From Marinomonas phaeophyticola (GTDB lineage Bacteria > Pseudomonadota > Gammaproteobacteria > Pseudomonadales > Marinomonadaceae): a DNA stretch of 64,000 bases. How positions within the stretch are numbered: position 1 is the first letter of the stretch; every line of letters begins with the position of its first letter. Positions 20,845-30,548 of the stretch are shown here, piece by piece. Where the stretch lies: NCBI RefSeq assembly GCF_026966905.1, contig NZ_JAPUBN010000011.1, forward strand, positions 1-64,000. Reading direction: 5' to 3'. The position numbers and the translations under genes are program-made. Under the pieces are notes generated by a model. The model searched no databases. It was given only the letters and a program-made list of their open reading frames with translations, and was not told where the DNA came from.

Positions 20845-21807
20845 GTGATTCATTTGAAAAAAATCATTTTTAGCTTATTTATAGGGCTGGCTTGCAGTGT
20901 TGCTAACGCCTCTTCAGATGATGAGATTGGCTTGGCAAGGCTGTCTTCTATGGTGCAATCTTTCTCGATTTTAAGTTATCAAGGGGTTTTTGTTCGTTCT
21001 CAAGGTGAGGATATGAACAGTATGAAAATTCGCCATGGCATTATAGGGGAATCTGAATATGAAAGTTTGATTGATCTTGATGGAGATAAAATAGAAGTCA
21101 TTCGAGTAGATAACAGTGTTATCTGTGTTTATCCTGATATTTCGTTTGCTAATACGGCGACTCCGGTTAGTGCGCCTTTAAGACAGTTTAAAGAGCTTAA
21201 TGGAGAAAGATTATTAGAAGGCTATTCTTTTAAATTATCGAAAAAGAAAGAACTGATTGCTGGTCGCGAGGCTGAAAAATTGTCTTTGATTCCAAAAGAT
21301 GCCTATCGCTTTGGTCATGAGTTCTGGTTAGATGCTGAAAATAACTTTTTATTAAAGCATGATACGCTTGGTGCTCAAGGTAAGGTGCTAGATCGTGTGC
21401 AATTCACCGATATTTCTTTTTCTCCTGCGCTCAAAAAATCGGACTTTGTTCCTAGGTTGGGGACTTATTCACGTCATTTAGTGGAAGTGAAGCCAAAAAT
21501 GACGGATAACAAATGGCATTTTGAATGGTTACCTGATGGTTTTGCTCCCGTTTGGCGAGATGCCCGCATTTTAAATGAGAGAACGGCGATGTTGCTGCTT
21601 TCTGATGGCATCACTTCAATATCCGTTTTTGTTGAACCAACAACAGAGGTTAAGCCGTATTCTGTAATGGAAATGGGGTCAACAACGGTGGGGGAAGTCT
21701 CTCGTTCTTTGCAAACTGATATTTTACGGTTGACGATTGTTGGGGAAGTTCCAGAGCAAACGGTGGAGAAAATGTTGATGTCTTTTGCTCCAAGGACAAC
21801 ATTATGA
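20845..21807 (+). CDS. rseB: Sigma-E regulatory protein RseB (MucB)
   Basis: A 320-residue periplasmic protein that binds the RseA tail and protects it from cleavage. The signal peptide is KKIIFSLFIGLACSVANA (cleavage after ANA). A LolA-like N-terminal domain follows (SYQGVFVRSQGEDMNSMKI, family-typical YQGxFVY/R), then a smaller C-terminal domain from about 215. The start is GTG immediately after the rseA stop; a TTG nine bases on is possible. Confidence 0.92.
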   Translation: MIHLKKIIFSLFIGLACSVANASSDDEIGLARLSSMVQSFSILSYQGVFVRSQGEDMNSMKIRHGIIGESEYESLIDLDGDKIEVIRVDNSVICVYPDISFANTATPVSAPLRQFKELNGERLLEGYSFKLSKKKELIAGREAEKLSLIPKDAYRFGHEFWLDAENNFLLKHDTLGAQGKVLDRVQFTDISFSPALKKSDFVPRLGTYSRHLVEVKPKMTDNKWHFEWLPDGFAPVWRDARILNERTAMLLLSDGITSISVFVEPTTEVKPYSVMEMGSTTVGEVSRSLQTDILRLTIVGEVPEQTVEKMLMSFAPRTTL

Positions 21808-22271
21808 TTGAAGAAAATGGTCGCGTCCTAGCAGTGAAAAATGGGTTTGCAGAGATAGAAACGATTAGAACGAGCAGTTGTACGGCCTGTCGCGCCCGTC
21901 ATGGCTGCGGTCATCATGCGGTTGCTCAAATGTCTTCCTCTAATCGAATGAAAATGAATGCCCTCTGTGATTTAGATGTATTGGTAGGCCAAGAAGTGGT
22001 TGTTGGGATTCCTGAAGATACACTATTGAAAGCGTCTATTTGGATGTATCTTATACCTTTAATCGGGCTAATTGGTGGCGCAACGTTACCAAGCTTGATA
22101 AATAATGACCCTATATTACCTGTGATGGGCGCATTGTTAGGGTTTTCTGGTGGTTTTTTATTTGCAAGAGGGAAAGCTGAAGGTGTCTCAGGCAATCCTG
22201 ACTTTATGCCTAAGGTGTTACGTGTAAAGACAGTGGAAAGATCGCAAATTTCTATTTACCAACACCCTTGA
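21804..22271 (+). CDS. rseC: SoxR-reducing system protein RseC
   Basis: A 155-residue inner-membrane protein with a cytoplasmic N-terminal Cys cluster (C26, C29 and C35 in SSCTACRARHGCGHH) and two transmembrane helices around 76-120. This is the RseC/RsxC-associated family, linked to sigma-E control and SoxR reduction. Its ATG overlaps the rseB stop by four bases, so it is coupled. Confidence 0.92.
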   Translation: MIEENGRVLAVKNGFAEIETIRTSSCTACRARHGCGHHAVAQMSSSNRMKMNALCDLDVLVGQEVVVGIPEDTLLKASIWMYLIPLIGLIGGATLPSLINNDPILPVMGALLGFSGGFLFARGKAEGVSGNPDFMPKVLRVKTVERSQISIYQHP

Positions 22272-22300
22272 TGATTTTTGATTTGCTACTATAAATTACG

Positions 22301-22341
22301 AAAACGGATGTAACCAGAGTCGCTTTGGTGGCTTCCGTTTT
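22301..22341 (+). terminator. Hairpin after rseC
   Basis: AAAACGGA at 22301 pairs with TCCGTTTT ending at 22341, with additional pairing TAACCA/TTGGT inside. The T tail is interrupted, so termination may be partial. Confidence 0.5.
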
Positions 22342-22360
22342 ATTCATTCTTAATATTACT

Positions 22361-22389
22361 GGAATTTGTGATTAACACTTTAGCACTGA
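22361..22389 (+). promoter_or_regulatory. Candidate sigma-E promoter of mucD
   Basis: GGAATTT (22361-22367), 17 bases, then ACTGA (22385-22389) each differ by one base from the sigma-E consensus GGAACTT and TCTGA. The site lies about 33 bases before the mucD ATG, behind the rseC hairpin. Confidence 0.35.
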
Positions 22390-22421
22390 TATATTTTTGG
22401 TACATCTAAGGAGACCAATCT

Positions 22422-23834
22422 ATGAACAGAATGCTTAAACAAACAAGCGTTGTAGTAATCAGTTTTTTTATGATTTTTTCTACAATGGCTTCTGCTGTTG
22501 AATTACCTGATTTTACTGAATTAGTAGAATCCGCTTCTCCTGCTGTTGTGAATATAAGTACTGAGCAGACACCTAGTAAGAGTTCAAATAAACGTGGGCA
22601 ATTGTCTCCTGAAGCGGAAGAACTTAATGAATTTTTCCGTCATTTTTTTGGGCAACGTCCTTTTGGACAAGGTCAGCAACAACCTTCTCCTCAGCAAAGA
22701 CAACGTAGCTCATTAGGCTCTGGTTTTATCGTGTCTGAAGACGGTTATGTTCTAACAAACAATCATGTTATTGATGGTGCGGATGTAATCCACGTACGAT
22801 TAAATGACCGTCGTGAATATATTGCAACGCTAGTCGGAACCGATCCTAGAACCGATCTTGCCTTATTAAAAATAGATGCCACTAACCTGCCAACAGTAAA
22901 AATGGGTGATTCGGAACAATTAAAAGCGGGTCAATGGGTGTTGGCGATCGGTTCGCCATTTGGTTTTGATTATACCGTGACAGCAGGTATTGTGAGTGCT
23001 CTAGGTCGTAACCTGCCTTCTGATAATTATGTGCCTTTCATTCAAACAGATGTGGCGATTAATCCAGGTAACTCGGGTGGTCCTCTATTTAATTTAGAAG
23101 GTGAAGTTATCGGTATTAACTCACAAATTTACACCCGCTCTGGTGGATTCATGGGGGTATCTTTTGCTATTCCATCGAATCTAGTGATGTCGGTAGTAGA
23201 TCAGCTTAAAGCAGACGGAAAAGTGTCACGTGCTTGGTTGGGTGTGATCATTCAAGATATTAATAATGATCTAGCTGAGTCCTTTGGATTAGAGCGCCCA
23301 GCAGGTGCTCTTGTTAGCCGAGTATTACCGGATTCTCCAGCGGAAAAATCAGGGTTAAAAGCCGGCGATATTATCCTTGAGTTTGGTAATGAAGTCATTG
23401 AGCATTCAGCTGAACTGCCTTACCGAGTTGGTGGAATGAAAGCTGGTGATAAGGTAAAAACGCGTATATATCGTGATGGTCGTGAAACCGAGTTAACCTT
23501 GCAGCTAGAATCTAGACCTGATGATCCACAACTCTTTACTCAGACACAGCAAGAACAAAATCGCTTGGGTATGTCTGTAGCTGACCTACCTGCGGATGAA
23601 GCAGAGAAGTTAAATATTAAGGGTGGCGTGGTTATTACTCAAGTTATAGGCGGTAATGCGGCGAGAAACGGGTTACAGCAAGGTGATGTGATTACCATGT
23701 TAAACAGTCAGAATGTTGATGATTCAAACACCTTTTCTAAAATCGTAAAGGAATTACCGAGTAATCGTTCTGTGCCAATGCGTGTTGTACGTGATGGTTA
23801 CCCCATGTTTATTCCGTTTAAAATTGTTGAATAA
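22422..23834 (+). CDS. mucD: Periplasmic serine protease/chaperone MucD (DegP-like)
   Basis: A 470-residue HtrA protease that degrades misfolded envelope proteins. A signal peptide (about 1-25, ending SAVE) precedes a trypsin-like domain with triad H115 (TNNHVID), D145 (RTDLALLKI) and S218 (GNSGGP). Two PDZ domains follow at about 262-350 and 368-460. The Q-rich loop around 83-95 is the HtrA LA loop. Position after rpoE-rseABC matches mucD of pseudomonads. A strong GGAGACC ribosome site precedes the ATG. Confidence 0.95.
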   Translation: MNRMLKQTSVVVISFFMIFSTMASAVELPDFTELVESASPAVVNISTEQTPSKSSNKRGQLSPEAEELNEFFRHFFGQRPFGQGQQQPSPQQRQRSSLGSGFIVSEDGYVLTNNHVIDGADVIHVRLNDRREYIATLVGTDPRTDLALLKIDATNLPTVKMGDSEQLKAGQWVLAIGSPFGFDYTVTAGIVSALGRNLPSDNYVPFIQTDVAINPGNSGGPLFNLEGEVIGINSQIYTRSGGFMGVSFAIPSNLVMSVVDQLKADGKVSRAWLGVIIQDINNDLAESFGLERPAGALVSRVLPDSPAEKSGLKAGDIILEFGNEVIEHSAELPYRVGGMKAGDKVKTRIYRDGRETELTLQLESRPDDPQLFTQTQQEQNRLGMSVADLPADEAEKLNIKGGVVITQVIGGNAARNGLQQGDVITMLNSQNVDDSNTFSKIVKELPSNRSVPMRVVRDGYPMFIPFKIVE

Positions 23835-23851
23835 ATAGTTATATAGGGGAC

Positions 23852-23888
23852 AAAAAACGCCAAACAATCAGATTGTTTGGCGTTTTTT
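23852..23888. terminator. Bidirectional terminator between mucD and argA
   Basis: AAAAAACGCCAAACAAT pairs perfectly with ATTGTTTGGCGTTTTTT around a four-base loop (TCAG), between two convergent genes, giving T tracts in both directions. Confidence 0.92.
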
Positions 23889-23908
23889 TATGGAAGTGTA
23901 TTATTAAT

Positions 23909-25234
23909 TTAACGTAAATGCTTTATGAAAATTTTGGAGTTTCTTTGGAAATTATAGAGTGCTTGTTTTTTGACGGGCAAGTGACTGACACTGCCTGCAA
24001 TAAATCCACGCTCAATAAACCAATGGGCCGTTCTAGTGGTTAATAAGAATAAAGTAGACAATCCTTGTTTACGAGCCGCTAATTCAATTCCTTTAAGTAA
24101 CCTTTCGCCACGGTTAGAGCCTCTGTAAGCTGGGGATACGGCTAAGCATGCAAGTTCACCTGATAGCTCCTCTTCAAAAGGGTATAAGGCCGCACAGGCA
24201 ACAATAGCACCATCTCTTTCTACCACAATAAATCGTTCTATTTCGTTTTCCAGTAGTTCTCGAGAACGACGAACCAAAACACCTTTTTCTTCAAGAGGAG
24301 CGAGCAACGCCATCATGCCGCCCACATCGTCTATGCTCGCTGGCCGCAATTGCTCATAACTGTCTTCATCGACCATAGTGCCCGCGCCTTCTCGAGTAAA
24401 TAACTCTCGAATAAGGCCGCCATTCTCATTGTAAGAAATCAGATGCGCTCTTGGAACGCCGGCACGAACGGCATCAACACACGCCTTTAACGCTGCTTTG
24501 GTGGAATCTTGATCGTCCATTTCATCAACAAGCTCTTGTGCATCGCGCGCAAGTAGCTCGGAAAGCAGCTGTTCTTCACTATTGAGAATGCCTTCTTCCT
24601 CATTAAACATAATGAGTTTGTCTGCTTTAAGTTGAATGGCCGCTTGAGTGGCAACGTCTTCTCCTTTTAAGTTAAAGACTTCACCGGTAGGAGAGAATCC
24701 AAGATGAGGTAGCAGCACCATATTATCATCTTCTAACAGGCGAAAAATGGCTTCTCTATCGATGCGCCTTACTTCTCCAGAATGGCCAAAATCAATGCCA
24801 TCGACAACCCCTAAAGGGCGAGCAATCACATAGTTGCCACTGCATACCTTTAAGCGTGCACCGGCCATGGGTGTGTTAGATAAACCCATAGACAGTTGGG
24901 CCTCTAATTGTACTCTGACGCCAGCTGACGCTTGGATAATATCCAGTAGATGATCTTGAGGTGTTATTCTAAAGCCAGAATGCATTTCTGAATTTAGATG
25001 CCTGTTCTTTAGAACTCTATTTATCTGAGGTCGTGCGCCTTGGACAAGAACAAGACGTACACCGAGAGAATCCATTAATGCTAAATCACTGATTATATTT
25101 GGGAATAAATGGCATTCTACGGCTTCACCAGGAATGAAAATGACAAAGGTTTTATCCCGATGAGAATTAATATAAGGTGATGAATGACGGAACCAATCAA
25201 CGTAGTTTAAATCGCTTTGCTGTTCTTCCCCCAT
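23909..25234 (-). CDS. argA: Amino-acid N-acetyltransferase (N-acetylglutamate synthase)
   Basis: ArgA acetylates glutamate with acetyl-CoA, the first step of arginine synthesis. The 441 residues (E. coli 443) comprise an amino-acid-kinase-like domain (about 1-285; LVLVQGARPQINRVL) that binds arginine for feedback, and a C-terminal GNAT domain (about 295-441; CLAVSPAYRGSNRGERLL acetyl-CoA loop). Its ATG shares one base with the argE stop (TGATG), so it is coupled to argE. Confidence 0.96.
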   Translation of the reverse strand: MGEEQQSDLNYVDWFRHSSPYINSHRDKTFVIFIPGEAVECHLFPNIISDLALMDSLGVRLVLVQGARPQINRVLKNRHLNSEMHSGFRITPQDHLLDIIQASAGVRVQLEAQLSMGLSNTPMAGARLKVCSGNYVIARPLGVVDGIDFGHSGEVRRIDREAIFRLLEDDNMVLLPHLGFSPTGEVFNLKGEDVATQAAIQLKADKLIMFNEEEGILNSEEQLLSELLARDAQELVDEMDDQDSTKAALKACVDAVRAGVPRAHLISYNENGGLIRELFTREGAGTMVDEDSYEQLRPASIDDVGGMMALLAPLEEKGVLVRRSRELLENEIERFIVVERDGAIVACAALYPFEEELSGELACLAVSPAYRGSNRGERLLKGIELAARKQGLSTLFLLTTRTAHWFIERGFIAGSVSHLPVKKQALYNFQRNSKIFIKHLR

Positions 25235-26427
25235 CAGAGTGTGTCTCCTGTTTTCTGAGGTATGATAGATGACACTTCATTTAGACAATAACGGCCAATA
25301 AGTGATTTGAGAATATCTTGCATAGGTGTTATTTGATCCAGAGCCATGAACTCATTTGGCTGGTGGGCTTGATCGATTGATCCAGGCCCTAAAATTAGTG
25401 TTTGCATCCCCATTTGATTTAAAAAGGGTCCTTCTGTGGCAAAGGCAACGGTTTCTGCTGTTTTTTGAGTGAGTTTTTCACAAACTTGAATAATGTCCGC
25501 ATCTATTGGTGTTGAGAAGGACGGTACATCAGGGAATAAACTGGTTAACTGGATGCTAGTGCCTGTCCTTTCTTCTATTGAAGGTAATAAACGGGTTATT
25601 TCTCCCATTAAAGATTGATTGCTCATTCCTGGTAGTGCCCTTAAATCGAATTCAATTTCGCAGCGTCCGCAAATCCTATTAGGGTTATCACCACCATGAA
25701 TGCATCCAAAATTCATGGTTGGATAATCAATGGCAAAGCTGGCATCTTGAAAGCGAGTTCTGAGTTGCTTTCGATAGCTCATTAGTTCGCTTATTACATC
25801 GTGCATTGCATCGAGGGCATTTGTTCCCAATGCTGGGTTGGATGAATGACCACTTTTTCCTGTCACTTGAATTCTTTCCATCATAATGCCTTTATGAGCA
25901 TGTATTGGTGTGAGCTTTGTCGGCTCTCCAATCACTGCATAACGGGCTTTTATCGTACCTTGAGCGGCTAATGCTCGGGCGCCAGACATAGAGCTCTCTT
26001 CGTCGGCTGTTGCTAAAATAATTAATGGTTGTGTTAAGTTTTGCAGGTCCATTTTTGCAACTGTGTCGATAACGATAGCGAAAAAACCCTTCATATCGCA
26101 GGACCCTAAACCAAATAACTTATTGTCTCTTTCTTCTAAAGAGAAAGGGTCTGATTGCCATTTTCCTTGATCGTAGGGAACCGTATCGGTATGTCCGGAT
26201 AAAACCAGTCCGCCTTCGCCTTCCCCAAGGGTGGCGACAAGGTTAAATTTATTTGCTTGATCTGGGAGCGGTAATACTTCACATCGAAATCCTAGTGGGG
26301 ATAACCAGGATTCAAGCAAGTGGATAACCCCCTGATTGGATTGGTCCCATTCGGCTTGACTACAGCTTATAGATGGGCTTGCGATAAGCTGAGTCATCAT
26401 ACTGATTAAAGATGGACATTTATGCAT
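25234..26427 (-). CDS. argE: Acetylornithine deacetylase
   Basis: ArgE removes the acetyl group from N-acetylornithine to give ornithine. The 397 residues form an M20 zinc peptidase. Metal-binding motifs are VLSGHTDTVPYDQ (H and D), TADEESSMSGA (catalytic and metal Glu), and the GPGSIDQAHQPNEF block with the last His. A dimerisation domain lies in the middle (about 190-300). First gene of an argE-argA operon. Confidence 0.94.
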   Translation of the reverse strand: MHKCPSLISMMTQLIASPSISCSQAEWDQSNQGVIHLLESWLSPLGFRCEVLPLPDQANKFNLVATLGEGEGGLVLSGHTDTVPYDQGKWQSDPFSLEERDNKLFGLGSCDMKGFFAIVIDTVAKMDLQNLTQPLIILATADEESSMSGARALAAQGTIKARYAVIGEPTKLTPIHAHKGIMMERIQVTGKSGHSSNPALGTNALDAMHDVISELMSYRKQLRTRFQDASFAIDYPTMNFGCIHGGDNPNRICGRCEIEFDLRALPGMSNQSLMGEITRLLPSIEERTGTSIQLTSLFPDVPSFSTPIDADIIQVCEKLTQKTAETVAFATEGPFLNQMGMQTLILGPGSIDQAHQPNEFMALDQITPMQDILKSLIGRYCLNEVSSIIPQKTGDTL

Positions 26428-26542
26428 AAGGTTCTCCTTGTTGCTTTTATTTTGCCTTAATTAACAGTGAAAGCCACTGATTCTGATACACTTTGCAAAT
26501 TATTTTTTGTTTACATTTATGTGCACCTGTAGAGGACTTTTT

Positions 26543-27478
26543 ATGGCAACAGAACTCGAATTAAAACTCATGGTTCATCCAACTTGTTTTGATAAAGCCG
26601 TACAAGCGTTAGATGCGTTTTGTGTGAAAGAAGTAAACGCGATACGTCAACCCACATTGAATTTGATGAATGGCTATTATGATACGCAAGATGCTTTATT
26701 AATGTCTTCTGGGATTGCCTTAAGGGTTCGTTCTGTTAATGAAGAGTACATACAGACATTAAAGACACGAGGCGTTAGTCGTGTAGGGATGCACGCGCGT
26801 GGAGAGTGGGAATGGAACGTACCGACGGATGCTTTAGATTTTGAGTTGATTACCCCTGACATGCTCCCAAGTAACTTACATAATAAAGAGTGGCAATCCA
26901 AAATAGGCATTGTTTATCGTACCGATTTTGAGCGTCAAATATGGTTGATTGACTTCGCGGGTTCTAAAATCGAAGTGGTATGTGACCGCGGTGAGGTTAC
27001 TTCGCCCTATGGCCATGATGGGATTAGTGAAATTGAATTTGAGTTAAAGCAAGGGGATGAAACTTCCCTTTATCAAGCCGCATTATCTTTGGCTCAGCAA
27101 GTACCCTTACAAGTTTGTACTGTCAGTAAAGCTCAAAGAGGAGTCCGATTAAAAACGCCGATCATTGAGCTACCGGATGATTTACCAGAAGATGCTCAGC
27201 ACTTTCAAATAGGGGCTTATTGGTATGAAGTCTGGCTGACTTATTGGGAAGCCATGGTCCATAGAGAAGATGATTCCCTCTATCAAGAGATTGAAACAGC
27301 GCTGTTGAATTTACAAAACTATTTGCCAAACGAATTATCCGGAAAAATCGCCTATCTTTTAACCATACCAGAACGGCTTTTGGACCCAGAAAAACCGCTG
27401 TTTTTGTCTTTATCACAAGATACTCAAATGGGCGTATCTATGTTAGAAATAGGTCGCTGGCTTAATTTACAGCATTAA
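26543..27478 (+). CDS. CYTH-domain inorganic triphosphatase (YgiF-like)
   Basis: The CYTH signature ExExK is at residues 4-8 (TELELKL), followed by the usual Arg/Lys/Glu tunnel residues (ALRVRSV, QTLKTRG, IEFELKQG). CYTH enzymes hydrolyse inorganic triphosphate. I start at 26543 because AGAGGA precedes it and the motif sits right at the N terminus; a longer frame begins at 26507. At 311 residues it is shorter than E. coli YgiF (about 433), so the C-terminal CHAD part is reduced. It precedes glnE exactly as ygiF does in E. coli. Confidence 0.87.
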   Translation: MATELELKLMVHPTCFDKAVQALDAFCVKEVNAIRQPTLNLMNGYYDTQDALLMSSGIALRVRSVNEEYIQTLKTRGVSRVGMHARGEWEWNVPTDALDFELITPDMLPSNLHNKEWQSKIGIVYRTDFERQIWLIDFAGSKIEVVCDRGEVTSPYGHDGISEIEFELKQGDETSLYQAALSLAQQVPLQVCTVSKAQRGVRLKTPIIELPDDLPEDAQHFQIGAYWYEVWLTYWEAMVHREDDSLYQEIETALLNLQNYLPNELSGKIAYLLTIPERLLDPEKPLFLSLSQDTQMGVSMLEIGRWLNLQH

Positions 27479-27520
27479 AACAATAATGGATTAAGATCAA
27501 TATAATGACTTGAGGCGCTT

Positions 27521-30463
27521 ATGACCAAAATAATGGATGCTATTTTAGGTGATGATATCACCACCTTAACCAGTAAAAACAATAATCCTTATTTAGTTGA
27601 TTTTGCATTGACTAAAGGGGACAAGAAACGCCTTGAAGAATTGCAAGATCGCTATCGTTTGGCGAATTTACCTGTGCTTTCTACAGATGTTTGGGAGCAG
27701 ATCAATGGTGCTATATGTGTCAGTGAATACCTGTATTCACAGTTGTTGCGCCACCCTAACTGGATTAGTCACCTTATTAATCTTACTCCTGAAACATTAC
27801 CAACCCCATCGGTTGCTGATTTACTGATTTCTCTTGATGCCCCGCTCGAGATGAATGAAAAAGCCTTGATGTCACGTTTACGATTAGTGCGCCAATACTG
27901 TTTAGTCTGTTTGATTTTTCTAGATGTTCGCCAAGCCATCAGTTTAAAGCAATTAACAAATTATCTTACCTTGTTGGCGGACGCCTGTGTTAATGCCAGT
28001 ATTTTATGGATAGAGAATTACTATCTTAATTTATACGGCAGAGCGATGGATTCTAATGGTAAAGAGCTTTCCTTGATTGTTATCGGAATGGGTAAGTTGG
28101 GGGGAGGGGAATTAAACCTATCTTCTGATATTGATTTGATTTTTGCCTTCAGGGAGCATGGAGATACTCAAGGAGGCAAAAAGTCTCTGTCTAATCAAGA
28201 ATACTTTACTAAGATTGGCCAAAAGCTTATTCAGCACCTAGATGTTGTTAATGCAGATGGTTTTGTCTTTCGTGTTGACATGCGTCTAAGGCCTTTTGGT
28301 CAAAGTGGGGCGCTGGTGCTTAATTTAGACTCTTTAGAAAACTATTATCAGGATCAAGGACGAGATTGGGAACGATACGCCATGATTAAAGCCCGGGTTA
28401 TGGCGGGTAATCCAGAAGACATGAAGGCATTTGAAACACTTAAAAAGCCTTTTGTATTCCGTAAATACCTCGATTTTTCAGCGATCTCAGCCTTACGAGA
28501 CTTGAAAAACATGATAGAAAAGGAAGTTCAACGAAAAGGTATAGAACACAATATTAAACTGGGTGAAGGAGGGATTCGAGAAATTGAATTTATTGTGCAA
28601 GCCATTCAGATTTTACACGGCGGACGAGATACTCGCTTACAGACTCAGTCTTTATACCAAGTGCTACCTTATCTTGCCGAGCAGGGTTACTTAACTCAGG
28701 CTCAGGTAGATTCTTTATGGGAAGCCTATTGCTTATTGCGTCGAGTGGAGCATGGTTTACAGGGTATTAGAGATGAACAGACTCAATTGCTACCGACTGA
28801 GTCAGACGAGAGAGAGTTATTAGCCGCTATGTTAGGGTTTGATGGTTGGGCCTCACTTGATGCTTTATTGTGGCAACAGAGAAAATTGGTGCATACAGAA
28901 TTTATTGCCTTGATCGAAGAAGATAAAGAAGCCAATAATGCGTTGCCTAATATTGATTCTTGGCGGGTCCTATTTAAAAAAGAAATTTCAAGAGAAGCCA
29001 TTGAAGAACTAACGGATGCAGTGAATTGGAAAGTCTGTGATTCGGCAATTGATAGTATTCAACGCTTTATCTCTTCTCGTGGTGTTGTGTTTATGCAACC
29101 AATTGGACAGGAGCGATTGGCGAATTTCTTTGCGAATTTTATGGTGAAGCTCGCGACTGAAGAGAATCCTGACCTGGTATTGGAACGCGTGTTGGTGATT
29201 TTGGAAGCCGTGCTGCGTCGAACGTCCTACTTGGTTTTATTATGTGAAAACCCAACGGCGATCACTCACTTGATTCGACTGTGCCGTGAAAGTGCTTGGT
29301 TCTGTGAAGCGATTTCGACAACACCTATGTTATTAGATGAACTGTTAGACGCGGATACACTTTTTTCACCGCCAGATAAAGAGTCTATGGAGGAAGAGCT
29401 AAGACAGATTTTATTGCGCTTACCTGAAGAAGATGAAGAAGCAAAAATGGATGCTATGCGTCGTTTCAAGCTATCTTTGATTTTGCGCATTGCAGCGTGT
29501 GATATAACAGAAATACTACCACTAATGAAAGTAAGTGATCACTTGACTTGGTTGGCGGAGGTTCTGCTTCAACAAGTATTACTACAGGCATGGCATTACT
29601 TAACTCAACGTCACGGTTACCCAACAGACGAACAAAATAATCCTGTTTTTGTGCCTCAGCTAGTGGTTGTTGGTTATGGTAAATCTGGTGGATGGGAGCT
29701 TGGGTATGACTCAGATTTAGATTTAGTTTTTCTGCATAATGCCAATCAAACCTTATCAACGGATGGTGAAAGAAGCATCGATAACCTGACTTTTTATACT
29801 CGGCTAGGGCAGCGAATTATTCATTTGTTAACGAGTTTTACAGCAAGTGGCCGCTTGTATGAAGTGGATATGAGGTTAAGACCTTCCGGTAACTCCGGCC
29901 TGTTAGTGTCCAGCTTGCATGCTTTTCGTGATTACCAGCAAAAAGAGGCTTGGGTATGGGAGCATCAAGCACTCACTCGGGCACGTTCTTTGGCTGGGAA
30001 TGATACCTTAAGGGCTGAGTTTAGCCAGATTCGAGCAGAAATCTTATCAAAAATGCGTGATGCAGATAGTTTGAAAACAGAAGTCATTAAGATGCGCGAA
30101 AAAATGAGAACGCATCTAGATACGAGCAAACAGGACCTTGAGTTTGATATTAAGCAAGGTCGCGGTGGCATTATTGATATAGAATTCATGGTGCAATTCT
30201 TGATTTTAGCTCACTCCCATGCTCATCCAGAATTGATGACCTATTCAGATAATATTCGACAACTTGAGGAAGCGGAAAAGGTTGGCGTTATATCCAAAGA
30301 GAGTACAGAGCAGTTGATAGACAGTTATAAATTGTACCGCTCTTATGTGCATCGACTGACGTTACAAAAACAAGGTAGGGTGGTCCCTAAAGAAGCATTG
30401 TTAGCTAATCAGGAAACCATATCGTGTTTGTGGTATAAATTTGTGGATGTATCTTCTATATAA
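27521..30463 (+). CDS. glnE: Bifunctional glutamine synthetase adenylyltransferase/deadenylase
   Basis: GlnE adds AMP to and removes it from glutamine synthetase in response to PII and glutamine. The 980 residues have two nucleotidyltransferase domains. The N-terminal adenylyl-removing one has GMGKLGGGELNLSSDIDLIF at about 190-209, and the C-terminal adenylylating one has GYGKSGGWELGYDSDLDL at about 718-735. Each is followed by a helical GlnD-PII-uridylyltransferase-like bundle with the GGIREIEF / GGIIDIEF repeats. The length is at the upper end for the family. Confidence 0.97.
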   Translation: MTKIMDAILGDDITTLTSKNNNPYLVDFALTKGDKKRLEELQDRYRLANLPVLSTDVWEQINGAICVSEYLYSQLLRHPNWISHLINLTPETLPTPSVADLLISLDAPLEMNEKALMSRLRLVRQYCLVCLIFLDVRQAISLKQLTNYLTLLADACVNASILWIENYYLNLYGRAMDSNGKELSLIVIGMGKLGGGELNLSSDIDLIFAFREHGDTQGGKKSLSNQEYFTKIGQKLIQHLDVVNADGFVFRVDMRLRPFGQSGALVLNLDSLENYYQDQGRDWERYAMIKARVMAGNPEDMKAFETLKKPFVFRKYLDFSAISALRDLKNMIEKEVQRKGIEHNIKLGEGGIREIEFIVQAIQILHGGRDTRLQTQSLYQVLPYLAEQGYLTQAQVDSLWEAYCLLRRVEHGLQGIRDEQTQLLPTESDERELLAAMLGFDGWASLDALLWQQRKLVHTEFIALIEEDKEANNALPNIDSWRVLFKKEISREAIEELTDAVNWKVCDSAIDSIQRFISSRGVVFMQPIGQERLANFFANFMVKLATEENPDLVLERVLVILEAVLRRTSYLVLLCENPTAITHLIRLCRESAWFCEAISTTPMLLDELLDADTLFSPPDKESMEEELRQILLRLPEEDEEAKMDAMRRFKLSLILRIAACDITEILPLMKVSDHLTWLAEVLLQQVLLQAWHYLTQRHGYPTDEQNNPVFVPQLVVVGYGKSGGWELGYDSDLDLVFLHNANQTLSTDGERSIDNLTFYTRLGQRIIHLLTSFTASGRLYEVDMRLRPSGNSGLLVSSLHAFRDYQQKEAWVWEHQALTRARSLAGNDTLRAEFSQIRAEILSKMRDADSLKTEVIKMREKMRTHLDTSKQDLEFDIKQGRGGIIDIEFMVQFLILAHSHAHPELMTYSDNIRQLEEAEKVGVISKESTEQLIDSYKLYRSYVHRLTLQKQGRVVPKEALLANQETISCLWYKFVDVSSI

Positions 30464-30548
30464 AATGCATAAAAACCTTTAACAAATAGTATTTCTGCCG
30501 ATAAGTTGGTGCAATGTTTTATTGTGATTTTTAATAAGGAGAGTGAAT

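Noticed and set aside
28783-30189. Several minus-strand frames within glnE
   Set aside because: Antisense shadows; glnE is intact through the whole stretch and none has a ribosome site or family features.
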